Assembly (NCBI GenBank): GCA_016711345.1
Contig: JADJTD010000007.1
Location: 1-22,462, forward strand
DNA: 22,462 bases
Direction of reading: 5' to 3'
From: Chloracidobacterium sp.
GTDB taxonomy: Bacteria; Acidobacteriota; Blastocatellia; Pyrinomonadales; Pyrinomonadaceae
Shown here: positions 12,782 to 20,164 of the stretch, in pieces
Numbering within the stretch: position 1 is the first letter of the stretch
How the letters are laid out: every line of letters starts with the position of its first letter
The notes under the pieces: model-generated
Told to the model about the DNA's origin: nothing
Seen by the model: the letters and a program-made list of their open reading frames with translations, nothing else
Database searches by the model: none
Program-made: the position numbers and the translations under genes

Positions 12782-13638
12782 GCCTGGCCGACGAGCCGTC
12801 CACCGGGGGGCGCTTCGCCCGGGCGGACGAGGTCTGCGCGCCCCAGGACCAGCTCCGCCGGGCCTACCTCGACTGGTTCGTGAAGGTGGCCATGCGGTGC
12901 CACGGCTGCGGCCGGGAGGTCTACGAGCCGGCCGCCGAGCAGCACCCCGGGGTCTGCCTGGCTTGCCTTCGGAAGGGCGTGCCGGCCCTCCAGGCGCCTG
13001 CCCACCTGGTGGCCGAGGTCGCCCCGCCGCCTCGCCCGGCCCTGAAGGTGGTGGCGCCGCCGGTTGAGGAGGAGCCCGAGGACCTCGACGAGCCCACCTG
13101 CCGCCACTGCGGCCGGGAGCTCCTGGAGGGCAACCGCTCGGGCATCTGCGGGTCGTCGAGGTGCTTCCGGATGGAGCACCCACCGCCTCCACCGACCCCA
13201 CCCAGCACGCCGCCTCCAGCCCCTCCGCCAGAGGCACCCACCGCCTCCACCGACCCCACCCAGCACGCCAAGGAGCCGTCCCCGATGCCGAAGCCCTCCA
13301 CCTCCCCGCCCCGCCGCTCCTGCGCCGCGCCAGGGTGCTACACGCCCCTCAGGTCGGACAACAAGACCGGGGTCTGCTCCCCTTGCAGCAGGGCGCGCAA
13401 GGGCCCTGCCCGGGCCAAGCCGGCCCGCGCGCCGGCACCGAGGGCCCAGGTGTCGCCTGGCGCGGCCGAGATCGTCAGGTCGCTGCCTTCGGCCCCCAGC
13501 GTGCTGGTGGCCGGGCTGGACGTCGAGCAGCTGCTCCAGCTCCTCAGCGAGGGCCGGAAGGAGCTGGTGCGCCGGCAGGAGGCCGCCCGCTCCCTGGCCA
13601 GCCGCATCGAGAGCGCCATCCAGGAGCTCGGGGCGTGA
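12778..13638 (+). CDS. Multi-zinc-motif protein with proline-rich linkers
   Basis: A 286-residue protein that starts at TTG 12778, overlapping the upstream TGA as TTGA, with GAGGAGG six bases before it. Three cysteine modules are spaced by disordered linkers: CHGCGREVYE...CLACLRKG (about 43-65), CRHCGRELLEGNRSGICGSS (about 106-130), and CAAPGCYTPLRSDNKTGVCS plus PCSRARKG (about 180-205). A C-terminal helical segment ends the protein (EQLLQLLSEGRKELVRRQEA). The first linker carries two copies of a 36-bp repeat read in different frames. A longer reading upstream is the shadow of the nuclease gene. Function is unknown; several zinc sites suggest DNA or protein binding. Confidence 0.7.
   Translation: MSLADEPSTGGRFARADEVCAPQDQLRRAYLDWFVKVAMRCHGCGREVYEPAAEQHPGVCLACLRKGVPALQAPAHLVAEVAPPPRPALKVVAPPVEEEPEDLDEPTCRHCGRELLEGNRSGICGSSRCFRMEHPPPPPTPPSTPPPAPPPEAPTASTDPTQHAKEPSPMPKPSTSPPRRSCAAPGCYTPLRSDNKTGVCSPCSRARKGPARAKPARAPAPRAQVSPGAAEIVRSLPSAPSVLVAGLDVEQLLQLLSEGRKELVRRQEAARSLASRIESAIQELGA
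13176..13211 (+). repeat. 36-bp perfect direct repeat, copy 1
   Basis: Begins GCACCCACCGCC and ends CAGCACGCC. It is identical over 36 bp to the copy at 13234-13269, 58 bp downstream. This copy is read in the gene's frame as a Pro/Thr run. Confidence 0.9.
13234..13269 (+). repeat. 36-bp perfect direct repeat, copy 2
   Basis: Identical to 13176-13211. The 58-bp offset is not a multiple of three, so this copy is read as APTASTDPTQHA while copy 1 gives a Pro-rich string. Confidence 0.9.
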
Positions 13639-13973
13639 CCGCGGGCGATGCCGAGAAGGTGCCCTCCGAGTCGTTCGTGGAGGCCGTGGTCCGCGCCGCC
13701 ACGCCAGAGCCTGCGCCGGCGCGCGGCCGGGCCGTGGTCCTGGACGACCTGGTGGCCCAGCTGCGCGAGCGGAGCGCCTTCGGCCTGAGGAAGTACGGGA
13801 CGGTCCTGGAGACCTGGAACGGGCGGGACGCGGGCGTGGATGCGGTGCAGGAGCTGCTCGACCTCTTCGTCTACCTCCACCAGGCGGCCATGGAGCGGGC
13901 CGACCTCGAGGTGGAGCTGGCCCGGCTGCGGGCCAGGGTGGCGCAGCTCGAGGCGGAGCAGGCGACGGGGTAG
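13635..13973 (+). CDS. MazG-like nucleotide pyrophosphohydrolase-type protein
   Basis: A 112-residue protein starting at GTG 13635 (GTGA overlap). The core RSAFGLRKYGTVLETWNGRD, AGVDAVQELLDLFVYLHQAA resembles a common phage family related to all-alpha NTP pyrophosphohydrolases, in which Glu and Asp of the ELLD helix bind Mg2+. A long coiled helix ends the protein (LEVELARLRARVAQLEAEQA). If active it would hydrolyse NTPs or dNTPs, perhaps shaping the nucleotide pool during replication. Only part of the usual metal-binding ExxE/ExxD set is visible, so catalysis is uncertain. Confidence 0.55.
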   Translation: MTAGDAEKVPSESFVEAVVRAATPEPAPARGRAVVLDDLVAQLRERSAFGLRKYGTVLETWNGRDAGVDAVQELLDLFVYLHQAAMERADLEVELARLRARVAQLEAEQATG

Positions 13974-14006
13974 GGCGGGCCCGAGGGAAGGGGCGGGGAG
14001 GAACCG

Positions 14007-14375
14007 ATGGGATGGTGCCAGGCGCCGGGCTGCGACAGGGAGACGCCTCCGAGAGGCGGTTCCTACTGCGAGGCCCACTGGAAGCAGAAGCAACGCGGGC
14101 GGGCGCTCACGCCCATCGCCGTGGTGCTGACGCCCAAGGAGCGGGTGGTGGCCACAGGGTCAGAGCACCTGGAGGCCGAGGACGACCAGGAGTACATCGA
14201 GACCGAGCGGCGGTTCCTCAGGGCCTGCGAGGTGTGGCTGAGGACGCGAGGGTGGAAGCCGCCCACGCCCCGCCGCCCGCGCCAGCAGGAGCCAGAGGAC
14301 TGCCCCAGGCAGCTGCCCCTGCCCCTGCTGATGCGTCGGCCGTCCAAGCAGGGAGGGAGGCTGTCGGCCAGGTAG
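14007..14375 (+). CDS. Small zinc-motif protein (CQAPGCD...CEAHW)
   Basis: A 122-residue protein with ATG 14007 preceded by GGAGGAA, the start of a new gene group after a 33-base gap. Residues 4-24 contain CQAPGCDRETPPRGGSYCEA followed by HW, a CxxxxC...CxxH zinc site. The rest is charged, with a helical part (ETERRFLRACEVWLRTRGWK) and a basic Pro-rich tail. The same N-terminal motif recurs in the next gene, the HNH endonuclease. Function is unknown; position just upstream of HNH and terminase suggests a packaging or late-control role, by context only. Confidence 0.65.
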   Translation: MGWCQAPGCDRETPPRGGSYCEAHWKQKQRGRALTPIAVVLTPKERVVATGSEHLEAEDDQEYIETERRFLRACEVWLRTRGWKPPTPRRPRQQEPEDCPRQLPLPLLMRRPSKQGGRLSAR

Positions 14376-14377
14376 AC

Positions 14378-14737
14378 ATGGCTCAAGGCGCACCACATCG
14401 CTGCATCGCTCCGGGCTGTCGCGAACTGCTGCCGCGCGGGACCACCAGGTGCGAGCCCCACGCGGCCAAGCGGGCGACGGAGGTCTACGAGCGGAGGGGG
14501 ACGACCAACGCCTCGACCTACGGGGCGGACTGGCGAAGGCTGCGCGCCCGCTTCCTGGCTGGCCACCCCTACTGCGCCTGCTGCGGGCTGGAGGCCAAGC
14601 ACGTGGACCACGTGGTCAGCGCGAGGGAGGCCCCCCACAGGCGGCTCGACGCGACCAATCTTCAGGCGCTCTGCGCCTCGTGCCACAGCAAGAAGACGGC
14701 GCTCGAGGACGGCGGCTTCGGTAGGGCACGGCGATGA
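14378..14737 (+). CDS. HNH endonuclease beside the terminase genes
   Basis: A 119-residue HNH nuclease with ATG 14378, two bases after the previous stop. The N-terminus has a zinc site (CIAPGCRELLPRGTTRCEPH). The HNH domain follows: YGADWRRLRARFLAGHPYCA, CCGLEAKHVDHVVSAREAPH and NLQALCASCHSKKTALEDGG. The metal and catalytic residues (DH of the first H, N, then CxxCH) are all present, along with the two CxxC pairs that hold the fold. In HK97-type phages an HNH protein next to TerS and TerL assists genome cleavage at cos. Length and gene order (HNH-TerS-TerL-portal) match that group. Confidence 0.93.
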   Translation: MAQGAPHRCIAPGCRELLPRGTTRCEPHAAKRATEVYERRGTTNASTYGADWRRLRARFLAGHPYCACCGLEAKHVDHVVSAREAPHRRLDATNLQALCASCHSKKTALEDGGFGRARR

Positions 14738-14846
14738 TGGTGCCGATGTCAGTCCCCGCGAGTATGAGTGCGTCATCGGGTCCTGGGTCGCTGGGTTGGC
14801 ACGCCAACATCGCACCCGGGGGTGGGTCAAAAAGCTGGGGGGGGGC

Positions 14847-14868
14847 TGAGCAAACGTGCTTTGCCTCA
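14847..14868. repeat. Inverted repeat TGAGCAAA...TTTGCCTCA
   Basis: Eight paired bases with one bulged C around a CGTG-type loop, followed by ATTAATT. It may be a weak terminator after the HNH gene or a structural part of the packaging site. Confidence 0.5.
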
Positions 14869-14890
14869 TTAATTCACGCCCGGGAAATTC

Positions 14891-14919
14891 GGACCCTCAA
14901 CCCCCCGACGATGAGGTCC
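14891..14919. repeat. Inverted repeat GGACCCTCA...TGAGGTCC
   Basis: An 8-bp stem with one bulge and a 12-nt loop. It shares the TGAG/CTCA core with the hairpin at 14847-14868, suggesting a common recognition element. Confidence 0.5.
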
Positions 14920-14954
14920 ACCCCTGACGGGTCGGACCGTGGGTCTGGTGCACT

Positions 14955-15482
14955 GTGGGTGCACTGACCTTGGTCGGCGCCGGGCGGCCGCGCAAGCCCA
15001 CTGAGCTCAAGCGGCGCAACGGGACGTACGACTCCAGGTCGGGCAGCGCGAACGAGCCGCGCTCGGCCTCGGTGCCGCTGCCGCCGCCGCCCGAGTACCT
15101 CACCAAGAGCCAGAAGATCGCGTGGAAGCGGCTGGCCAAGCTGGTGGATCCGCTGCGGGTCGCGACGGCGGCCGACGTGATGGCCTTCGAGTCGCTGGTC
15201 TGCGCCTACGTGATGCGTCGGGATGCCGAGGATTCGCTGCGATCCGACGGCAACACGTCGCCGGTCTATGAGTGCGCGACGCAGTTTGGCGTCGTCCTGC
15301 GTCCGCGGCCCGAGATCGCGATCATCGCCCAGTTCGACCGCAACTTCGCAGGCTGGTGCACCCGGTTCGGCCTGACGCCGGCGGACCGGAGCCGGGTCGC
15401 GCAGCTCGACCAGGACCGGAGCAGCGACCCGCTCGACGAGTTCGGCGCCGGGCCACGCGGCGGCGGGCCCCATGGCACGTAG
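14955..15482 (+). CDS. terS: Phage terminase small subunit, P27 family
   Basis: A 175-residue TerS, the DNA-recognition subunit that brings the genome to the packaging motor. The start GAGRPRKPTELKRRNGTYDS is typical of P27-family small terminases, followed by PPPPEYLTKSQKIAWKRLAK and helices (DVMAFESLVCAYVMRRDAED; FDRNFAGWCTRFGLTPADRS). The GTG start at 14955 is the most upstream; GTG/TTG codons a few residues later are possible because no strong ribosome binding site is seen. The 3' end overlaps TerL by 11 bases. Direct GTGCACTG repeats span the start and may be its own binding site. Confidence 0.88.
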   Translation: MGALTLVGAGRPRKPTELKRRNGTYDSRSGSANEPRSASVPLPPPPEYLTKSQKIAWKRLAKLVDPLRVATAADVMAFESLVCAYVMRRDAEDSLRSDGNTSPVYECATQFGVVLRPRPEIAIIAQFDRNFAGWCTRFGLTPADRSRVAQLDQDRSSDPLDEFGAGPRGGGPHGT

Positions 15483-17355
15483 GCCGGCGCCCGCGAAGGC
15501 GCGGTCCGGCAAGAAGCCCACCCGCGGCGCGCCGGCGCGGCGCCCGGCGCGCCGGCGCGGCGCCCGGCGCGCGCCGCCGGCGGAGACGGCGCCCCCGCCC
15601 CCGCCGCCCGCCGGGCCGGCCGACCCGCACGTGGCGAAGGCGCTGGCCTACTGCCACGACGTGGTCTCGGGCGCCATCCCGGCCGGCCAGCGCGTCATAG
15701 CCGCGTGCCGCCGCCAGCTCGCCGACCTGGCGCGGCAGGACGACCCCGCCTGGCCCTACCGCTTCGACGAGGCCAAGGCCGGCCGCGTCTGCCGGTTCAT
15801 GGAACAACTGCCCCACGTGAAGGGCGACCTGGCCGGCCACCTGCTGCGGCTGGAGGGGTGGCAGGCCTTCGTCTTCACCACCGCGTTCGGCTGGGTGCGC
15901 AAGGACACCGGCGCCCGCCGCTTCCGGCGCGTGGTGATCTTCGTGCCCCGCGGCAACGGCAAGAGCTTCCAGAGCAGCGGCGTGGCGCTCTACTGCCTGT
16001 CGGCGGATGGGGAGGGCGGCGCCGAGGTCTACGCCGCGGCCACCACCCGCGACCAGGCCAAGATCGTCTGGGGCGACGCCGACGCCATGCTCCGCCGCCG
16101 GCCGGAGCTCAAGGAGCGGCTCGGCCTGGAGATCCCCGAGAAGGCGACCGCTAGCCGCTCCATCATCCACCAGCCGCGCACCGGCTCGAGGTTCGTCCCG
16201 CTCTCCCGCGAGGCCGACAACTACGACGGCCTCAACATCCACTGCGTGATCGAGGACGAGATCCACGCTCACCCGACGCGCGACCTGCACGACGTGCTGG
16301 AGACCGCGACCGCCAAGCGGTCCCGCTCCCTGATGTGGGTCATCAGCACTGCCGGATCCAACACCTCCGGCATCGGCTTCGAGATCTGCTCCTACGCCAG
16401 GAAGCTGCTCGACGGCGTCCTCGAGGACGAGTCCCTCTTCGCGGTCATCTACGAGGCGGACGACGACGACGACTGGACGTCGGAGGCCACCTGGCGGAAG
16501 GCGAACCCGAACTGGGGCGTGAGCGTCCAGCCGGACGTGGTCGGCCAGCTGGCCCGCAAGGCCATGCAGATGGCCAGCGCCCAGAACAACTTCAAGACCA
16601 AGCACCTCAACATCTGGTGCAACGCCGACGTGGCGTGGATCAAGCCGAGCGACTGGGCGAAGTGCGGCGACCCCGACCTGAAGATCGAGCACTTCGGCAG
16701 CGCCCCGTGCTTCATCGGCCTCGACCTCGCCAGCACCACCGACATCTCGGCCAAGGCCAAGCTCTTCGTCCGGGACCTCCCGCACCGGGACCAGGTGCTG
16801 GCCCGGTCGGGCGCCACGGAGCGCCACTACTACCTCTTCCTCGACGCCTTCCTGCCCGAGGGCGCGGTGGTGGACGGGCGCAACTCGCAGTACCAGGGGT
16901 GGGAGATCGATGGGTGGATCAAGACCACCCCGGGCCCGGAGCTCGACTTCGGGGTCATCAAGGAGTCCCTGCTCGAGGACCGCGATCGCCTCAACGTGCG
17001 CGAGGTGGCCTACGACCCCTGGCAGGCCCTCTACCTCACCCAGGAGCTCCTGGCGGCCGGGCTCCCGATGGTCGAGTGCCGGCCCAGCGTCCAGAACTTC
17101 AGCGGGCCGATGAAGGACATGGAGGGGCTCGTCCTGAGCGGCCGGCTGCACCACGACGGCAACCCGCTCCTGGCCTGGATGGCCTCCAACGTCGTCTGCC
17201 ACCGCGACGCCAAGGACAACATCTACCCGCGCAAGGAGAGCCACGAGAAGAAGATCGACGGCATCGTGGCCACGATCTCGGCGCTCTGGAGCGCCATGAT
17301 GTCGGCCTCCGACGAGGGCCCCTACACGGGAAGCCGAGGGCTCCGCTCGCTCTGA
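15472..17355 (+). CDS. terL: Phage terminase large subunit
   Basis: A 627-residue packaging ATPase and nuclease. The ATPase has Walker A VPRGNGKS (residues 158-165) and Walker B CVIEDE (258-263), then a coupling-like motif (LMWVISTAGSNTSGIGFEIC). The RNase H-like nuclease begins at CFIGLDLASTTDI with D418, and late acidic residues include AYDPWQALYL and the C-terminal KKIDGIVATISALWSAMM segment. Length and motifs fit the HK97/phage terminase_1 group. The first ~45 residues are Arg/Ala/Pro-rich and contain a 20-bp tandem repeat, so a later start is possible. The portal gene follows after 35 bases. Confidence 0.95.
   Translation: MARRPAPAKARSGKKPTRGAPARRPARRRGARRAPPAETAPPPPPPAGPADPHVAKALAYCHDVVSGAIPAGQRVIAACRRQLADLARQDDPAWPYRFDEAKAGRVCRFMEQLPHVKGDLAGHLLRLEGWQAFVFTTAFGWVRKDTGARRFRRVVIFVPRGNGKSFQSSGVALYCLSADGEGGAEVYAAATTRDQAKIVWGDADAMLRRRPELKERLGLEIPEKATASRSIIHQPRTGSRFVPLSREADNYDGLNIHCVIEDEIHAHPTRDLHDVLETATAKRSRSLMWVISTAGSNTSGIGFEICSYARKLLDGVLEDESLFAVIYEADDDDDWTSEATWRKANPNWGVSVQPDVVGQLARKAMQMASAQNNFKTKHLNIWCNADVAWIKPSDWAKCGDPDLKIEHFGSAPCFIGLDLASTTDISAKAKLFVRDLPHRDQVLARSGATERHYYLFLDAFLPEGAVVDGRNSQYQGWEIDGWIKTTPGPELDFGVIKESLLEDRDRLNVREVAYDPWQALYLTQELLAAGLPMVECRPSVQNFSGPMKDMEGLVLSGRLHHDGNPLLAWMASNVVCHRDAKDNIYPRKESHEKKIDGIVATISALWSAMMSASDEGPYTGSRGLRSL
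15526..15572 (+). repeat. 20-bp tandem repeat in the TerL N-terminal coding region
   Basis: Two perfect tandem copies of GGCGCGCCGGCGCGGCGCCC (15526-15545, 15546-15565) and a partial third copy. The 20-bp unit is not a multiple of three, so successive copies encode different Arg/Ala/Pro strings. Confidence 0.85.
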
Positions 17356-17390
17356 CCGCGAGAGGTCCAAGCCGCCCGGGACGATGGGGC

Positions 17391-19259
17391 ATGGGCTGGA
17401 CCTCACGCATCGCCTCGCTCTTCGGGCGCCCGAGCGCCGCCGGCGAGGTCTCGCTCGCCGACCCCTCCCGGCTGGTTCGCTACCTCCCGATGCCGGACTT
17501 CATCGAGGGGCTCTACATCACCCCCGACACCGCCCTGCAGCTCTCGGTGGTGTGGGCCTGCGTGGACGCCATCAACAAGGCGATCGCGTCCTGCCCCTGG
17601 AACATCCTCACCCGGGACGGGCGGCGGCTCACCCTGCTGCCCGACGACCCGCTCGGCTACCTGCTCAACGTCCGGCCCAACCCGGAGATGACGGCGATCG
17701 CCTTCCGGGAGGCGCTCGGCTACGGCGCCCTCACCTGGGGCAACGGCTACGCCGAGATCGTCCGCGCGACGTCCGGCCGCATCGCCGAGCTCTGGCCGCT
17801 CCTGCCGGACCGGGTGACCATGCGGCGCCACCCCGAGACCGACGAGATCTACTACGAGGTCATGGAGATGGACGGCGGGCGCAAGCAGCTCCCGCCCTCG
17901 CGCATCTTCCACGTGCGCGGGCCCAGCCTCACGGGCTTCCTCGGCGAGGGCATCGTGAGCTGGGCGGCCCGGTCCATCGGCCTGGGCCTGGCGGCCGAGC
18001 GGTACGGGTCGGCCTACTACGGCAACAACGCCACCGTCGGCGCCGTCCTCGAGTACCCGAAGACCCTGACCCAGGAGGCCTACGACCGCCTCAAGGACGA
18101 CTGGGAGGAGAAGCGCCAGGGCGTGGGGAAGGCCCACAAGCCGCTCATCCTCGAGGGCGGCATGAAGTTCACGCCCATCGGCAACGAGCCCGAGAAGGCC
18201 CAGCTGGTGGAGAGCCGGAAGTTCCAGGTCGAGGAGATCTGCCGCTGGTTCGGCGTCCCCCCGCACAAGGTGCAGCACCTGGAGCGGTCCACCTTCAACA
18301 ACATCGAGCACCTGGGAATCGAGTTCGTCCGGGACTCGCTCACCCCGTGGGCGCTGCGCTTCCAGCAGGAGGCCGACTTCAAGCTCTTCCCGGCCCGCGC
18401 GCCGTGGCGCCAGTCGAAGATCGACATGGCGTGGCTCACCCAGGGCGACGCCCGCAGCCGGTGGGAGGCCTACCAGATCGGCCGCCGCATCGGCGCCCTC
18501 TCGGCCAACGACATCCTGGAGATGGAGGGGATGAACGGGATCGGGCCCGAGGGCGACATCCGCATCGTCGAGAGCAACATGCAGAGCCTCGACGCGCTGA
18601 AGGCCGCGGAGGCGAACGCCAAGCTGAAGGGCCTGCCCGAGGTCTACCAGTACCACCTGGCCGCCGGCATCCCGACCAAGAACGAGGTCCGCGCCCGGCT
18701 CGGCCTGCCGCCGGTGGAAGGCGGGGACGAGTTCACCTCCATCGTGGACCTGAACGCCCCGCCGCCGCCCGCCGGCGGCGCTCCGGCAGAGGGCGTGGAA
18801 CCGCCGGAAGAGCCCGCCCAGCCAGATGATCCCGGCGCTCCGGTAGAGCCCGAGGAGCCGGACGAGGACGACGACCAGGAGGAGCCTGCAGCGGCCGCCG
18901 CGGCGGCGCCGCGCGCGGTGCTGGCCGAGGCCATGGTGGTCCTCTTCGCCGGCAGCCTGGAGCGGTACGGCCGGCGCCTGGCGGCGCGCGAGGCCGACCT
19001 CGTCCGCGCTGGCCACCGGGCGTCCAAGGTGGAGGGGAACCTCGCCGATGAGAGGGAACGGCTCCGGCCTCGCCTTCTCGATGAGTGCCGGGAGGGGATC
19101 GCCCTCCTGGTCAGGGTCGAGAGCGCGGGCGGGGCGGGCGAGGACGACGTGATCAGGGCAGCCGACGAGGTCGACAACGGGGTGCCGGCGAGGACCGCCG
19201 CGGAGCGCCTGGTCGCCCAGCTGCTGAAGCCGGCCGATCCGGCCGGGGAGGGCGCGTGA
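17391..19259 (+). CDS. HK97-family portal protein with long C-terminal extension
   Basis: A 622-residue portal, the dodecameric ring at the capsid vertex through which DNA is packaged. ATG 17391 starts MGWTSRIASLFGRPSAAGEV, typical for portals. Recognisable parts include SVVWACVDAINKAIASCPWN, GYGALTWGNGYAEIVRATSG, EEICRWFGVPPHKVQHLERS and FNNIEHLGIEFVRDSLTPWA, the clip/crown core. HK97 portals are about 400-450 residues; here the tail continues about 200 residues as a Pro-rich then very acidic linker (EPEEPDEDDDQEEP) and a helical domain (MVVLFAGSLERYGRRLAARE). Longer readings upstream run out of frame through TerL. It ends in a GTGA overlap with the protease gene. Confidence 0.95.
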   Translation: MGWTSRIASLFGRPSAAGEVSLADPSRLVRYLPMPDFIEGLYITPDTALQLSVVWACVDAINKAIASCPWNILTRDGRRLTLLPDDPLGYLLNVRPNPEMTAIAFREALGYGALTWGNGYAEIVRATSGRIAELWPLLPDRVTMRRHPETDEIYYEVMEMDGGRKQLPPSRIFHVRGPSLTGFLGEGIVSWAARSIGLGLAAERYGSAYYGNNATVGAVLEYPKTLTQEAYDRLKDDWEEKRQGVGKAHKPLILEGGMKFTPIGNEPEKAQLVESRKFQVEEICRWFGVPPHKVQHLERSTFNNIEHLGIEFVRDSLTPWALRFQQEADFKLFPARAPWRQSKIDMAWLTQGDARSRWEAYQIGRRIGALSANDILEMEGMNGIGPEGDIRIVESNMQSLDALKAAEANAKLKGLPEVYQYHLAAGIPTKNEVRARLGLPPVEGGDEFTSIVDLNAPPPPAGGAPAEGVEPPEEPAQPDDPGAPVEPEEPDEDDDQEEPAAAAAAAPRAVLAEAMVVLFAGSLERYGRRLAAREADLVRAGHRASKVEGNLADERERLRPRLLDECREGIALLVRVESAGGAGEDDVIRAADEVDNGVPARTAAERLVAQLLKPADPAGEGA

Positions 19260-20164
19260 AGATCTTCGCCAGCATCAAGGGCCGGCCCGCCATCGAGGCC
19301 TTCCGGGCCGCCATGCCCGCCGGTGTGCGCCGCTTCAGCGCCCGCACCTGCGCGGTGGAGCCCGCCGCGGCCAAGAAGGGCGCCGCCGCCACCGGCGAGC
19401 TCTACATCTACGACGCCATCGGCGCCGACTACTGGGGCGGCATCGGCCCGAAGCAGGTGGCCGAGGCGCTCGACCAGTTCAAGGCCGACGGGGTCAAGGA
19501 TCTGGTCATCTACGTCAACTCGCCCGGCGGCGACGTCTTCGACGGCCTCGCCATCTTCAACCTCATCAAGCGGTTCGAGGGGAAGAAGCGGTGCGTGATC
19601 GATGGCCTGGCCGCCTCCGCGGCGTCCGTGGTCATCCTGGCCGCCGACACCGTCGAGGCCGGGTCCGGGGCGATGGTGATGATCCACGACCCGTGGTCCA
19701 TCGCCATGGGCAACGCCCTCGACATGCGGCGCGCCGCCGACCTGCTCGACAAGGTCGCCGGCGAGCTGCTCGGCATCTACGTCTCCGAGACCGGCGGCGA
19801 CGCCGAGGAGCTCCGCCAGCTGATGCAGGCGGAGACCTGGCTCACCGCCGAGGAGGCCATGGACCGCGGCTTCGTGGACTCCGTGGCCGCCGTCGGGGCC
19901 CCCTGCGAGGAGTGCGGCCAGGAGCCGTGCACCTGCGAGGAGGGCGCCGCCGCCCGCGCCGTCGCGCCGCTGGTCGCCCGCTTCCAGAACGCGCCCGCGC
20001 CCCTCCGGGAGCGGGCCGCCGCCTCCAAGAACCTCATCCGCTCGATGACCGAGCGGGTCAGCAGCATGCGAGATCGGGCCGGCCCGGCTCGTAGCGAACC
20101 GGCCAGCCGGAGCGCGCCCAGCAACACCACCCCACCGCCCCACGCGGGCAAGGAGTCAAAGTGA
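19256..20164 (+). CDS. ClpP-type (S14) prohead maturation protease
   Basis: A 302-residue serine protease that would cut the capsid scaffold domain. The ClpP core is clear: LYIYDAIGADYWGGIGPKQV, VIYVNSPGGDVFDGLAIFN, DGLAASAASVVILAADTVEA with nucleophile S121, and AMVMIHDPWSIAMGNALDMR with H144. ETWLTAEEAMDRGFVDSV closes the fold. The C-terminal third is extra: CEECGQEPCTCEEG, a Cys cluster, then an Arg/Ser/Pro-rich tail that may serve as scaffold or be cleaved. GTG 19256 overlaps the portal stop as GTGA and the gene overlaps the capsid gene the same way, so stoichiometry is set by coupling. Confidence 0.93.
   Translation: MKIFASIKGRPAIEAFRAAMPAGVRRFSARTCAVEPAAAKKGAAATGELYIYDAIGADYWGGIGPKQVAEALDQFKADGVKDLVIYVNSPGGDVFDGLAIFNLIKRFEGKKRCVIDGLAASAASVVILAADTVEAGSGAMVMIHDPWSIAMGNALDMRRAADLLDKVAGELLGIYVSETGGDAEELRQLMQAETWLTAEEAMDRGFVDSVAAVGAPCEECGQEPCTCEEGAAARAVAPLVARFQNAPAPLRERAAASKNLIRSMTERVSSMRDRAGPARSEPASRSAPSNTTPPPHAGKESK

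Larger units (their letters stand above)
14738..14954. other. Non-coding structured region before TerS, candidate cos site
   Basis: About 217 bases without a credible gene, the largest gap next to the terminase genes. It holds a G9 run (14837-14845), a locally AT-richer stretch (about 14850-14875), two hairpins and, at its right edge, a repeated GTGCACTG (14948-14955 and 14959-14966). In cos phages with HNH-TerS-TerL order, the cohesive-end site and TerS-binding sites lie here. The ends cannot be determined from sequence alone. Confidence 0.45.

Noticed and set aside
14880..14919. A tRNA-like stretch: the plus-strand frame reads REIRTLNPP, a string often seen in false ORFs over tRNAs
   Set aside because: On either strand the arms do not fold: the supposed T stem has mismatches and no acceptor or anticodon arm is present.
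14734..14967. A 77-codon plus-strand ORF filling the gap between HNH and TerS
   Set aside because: Unnatural composition (Met/Ser/Gly/Pro), no ribosome binding site, and hairpins inside; the gap is better read as non-coding.
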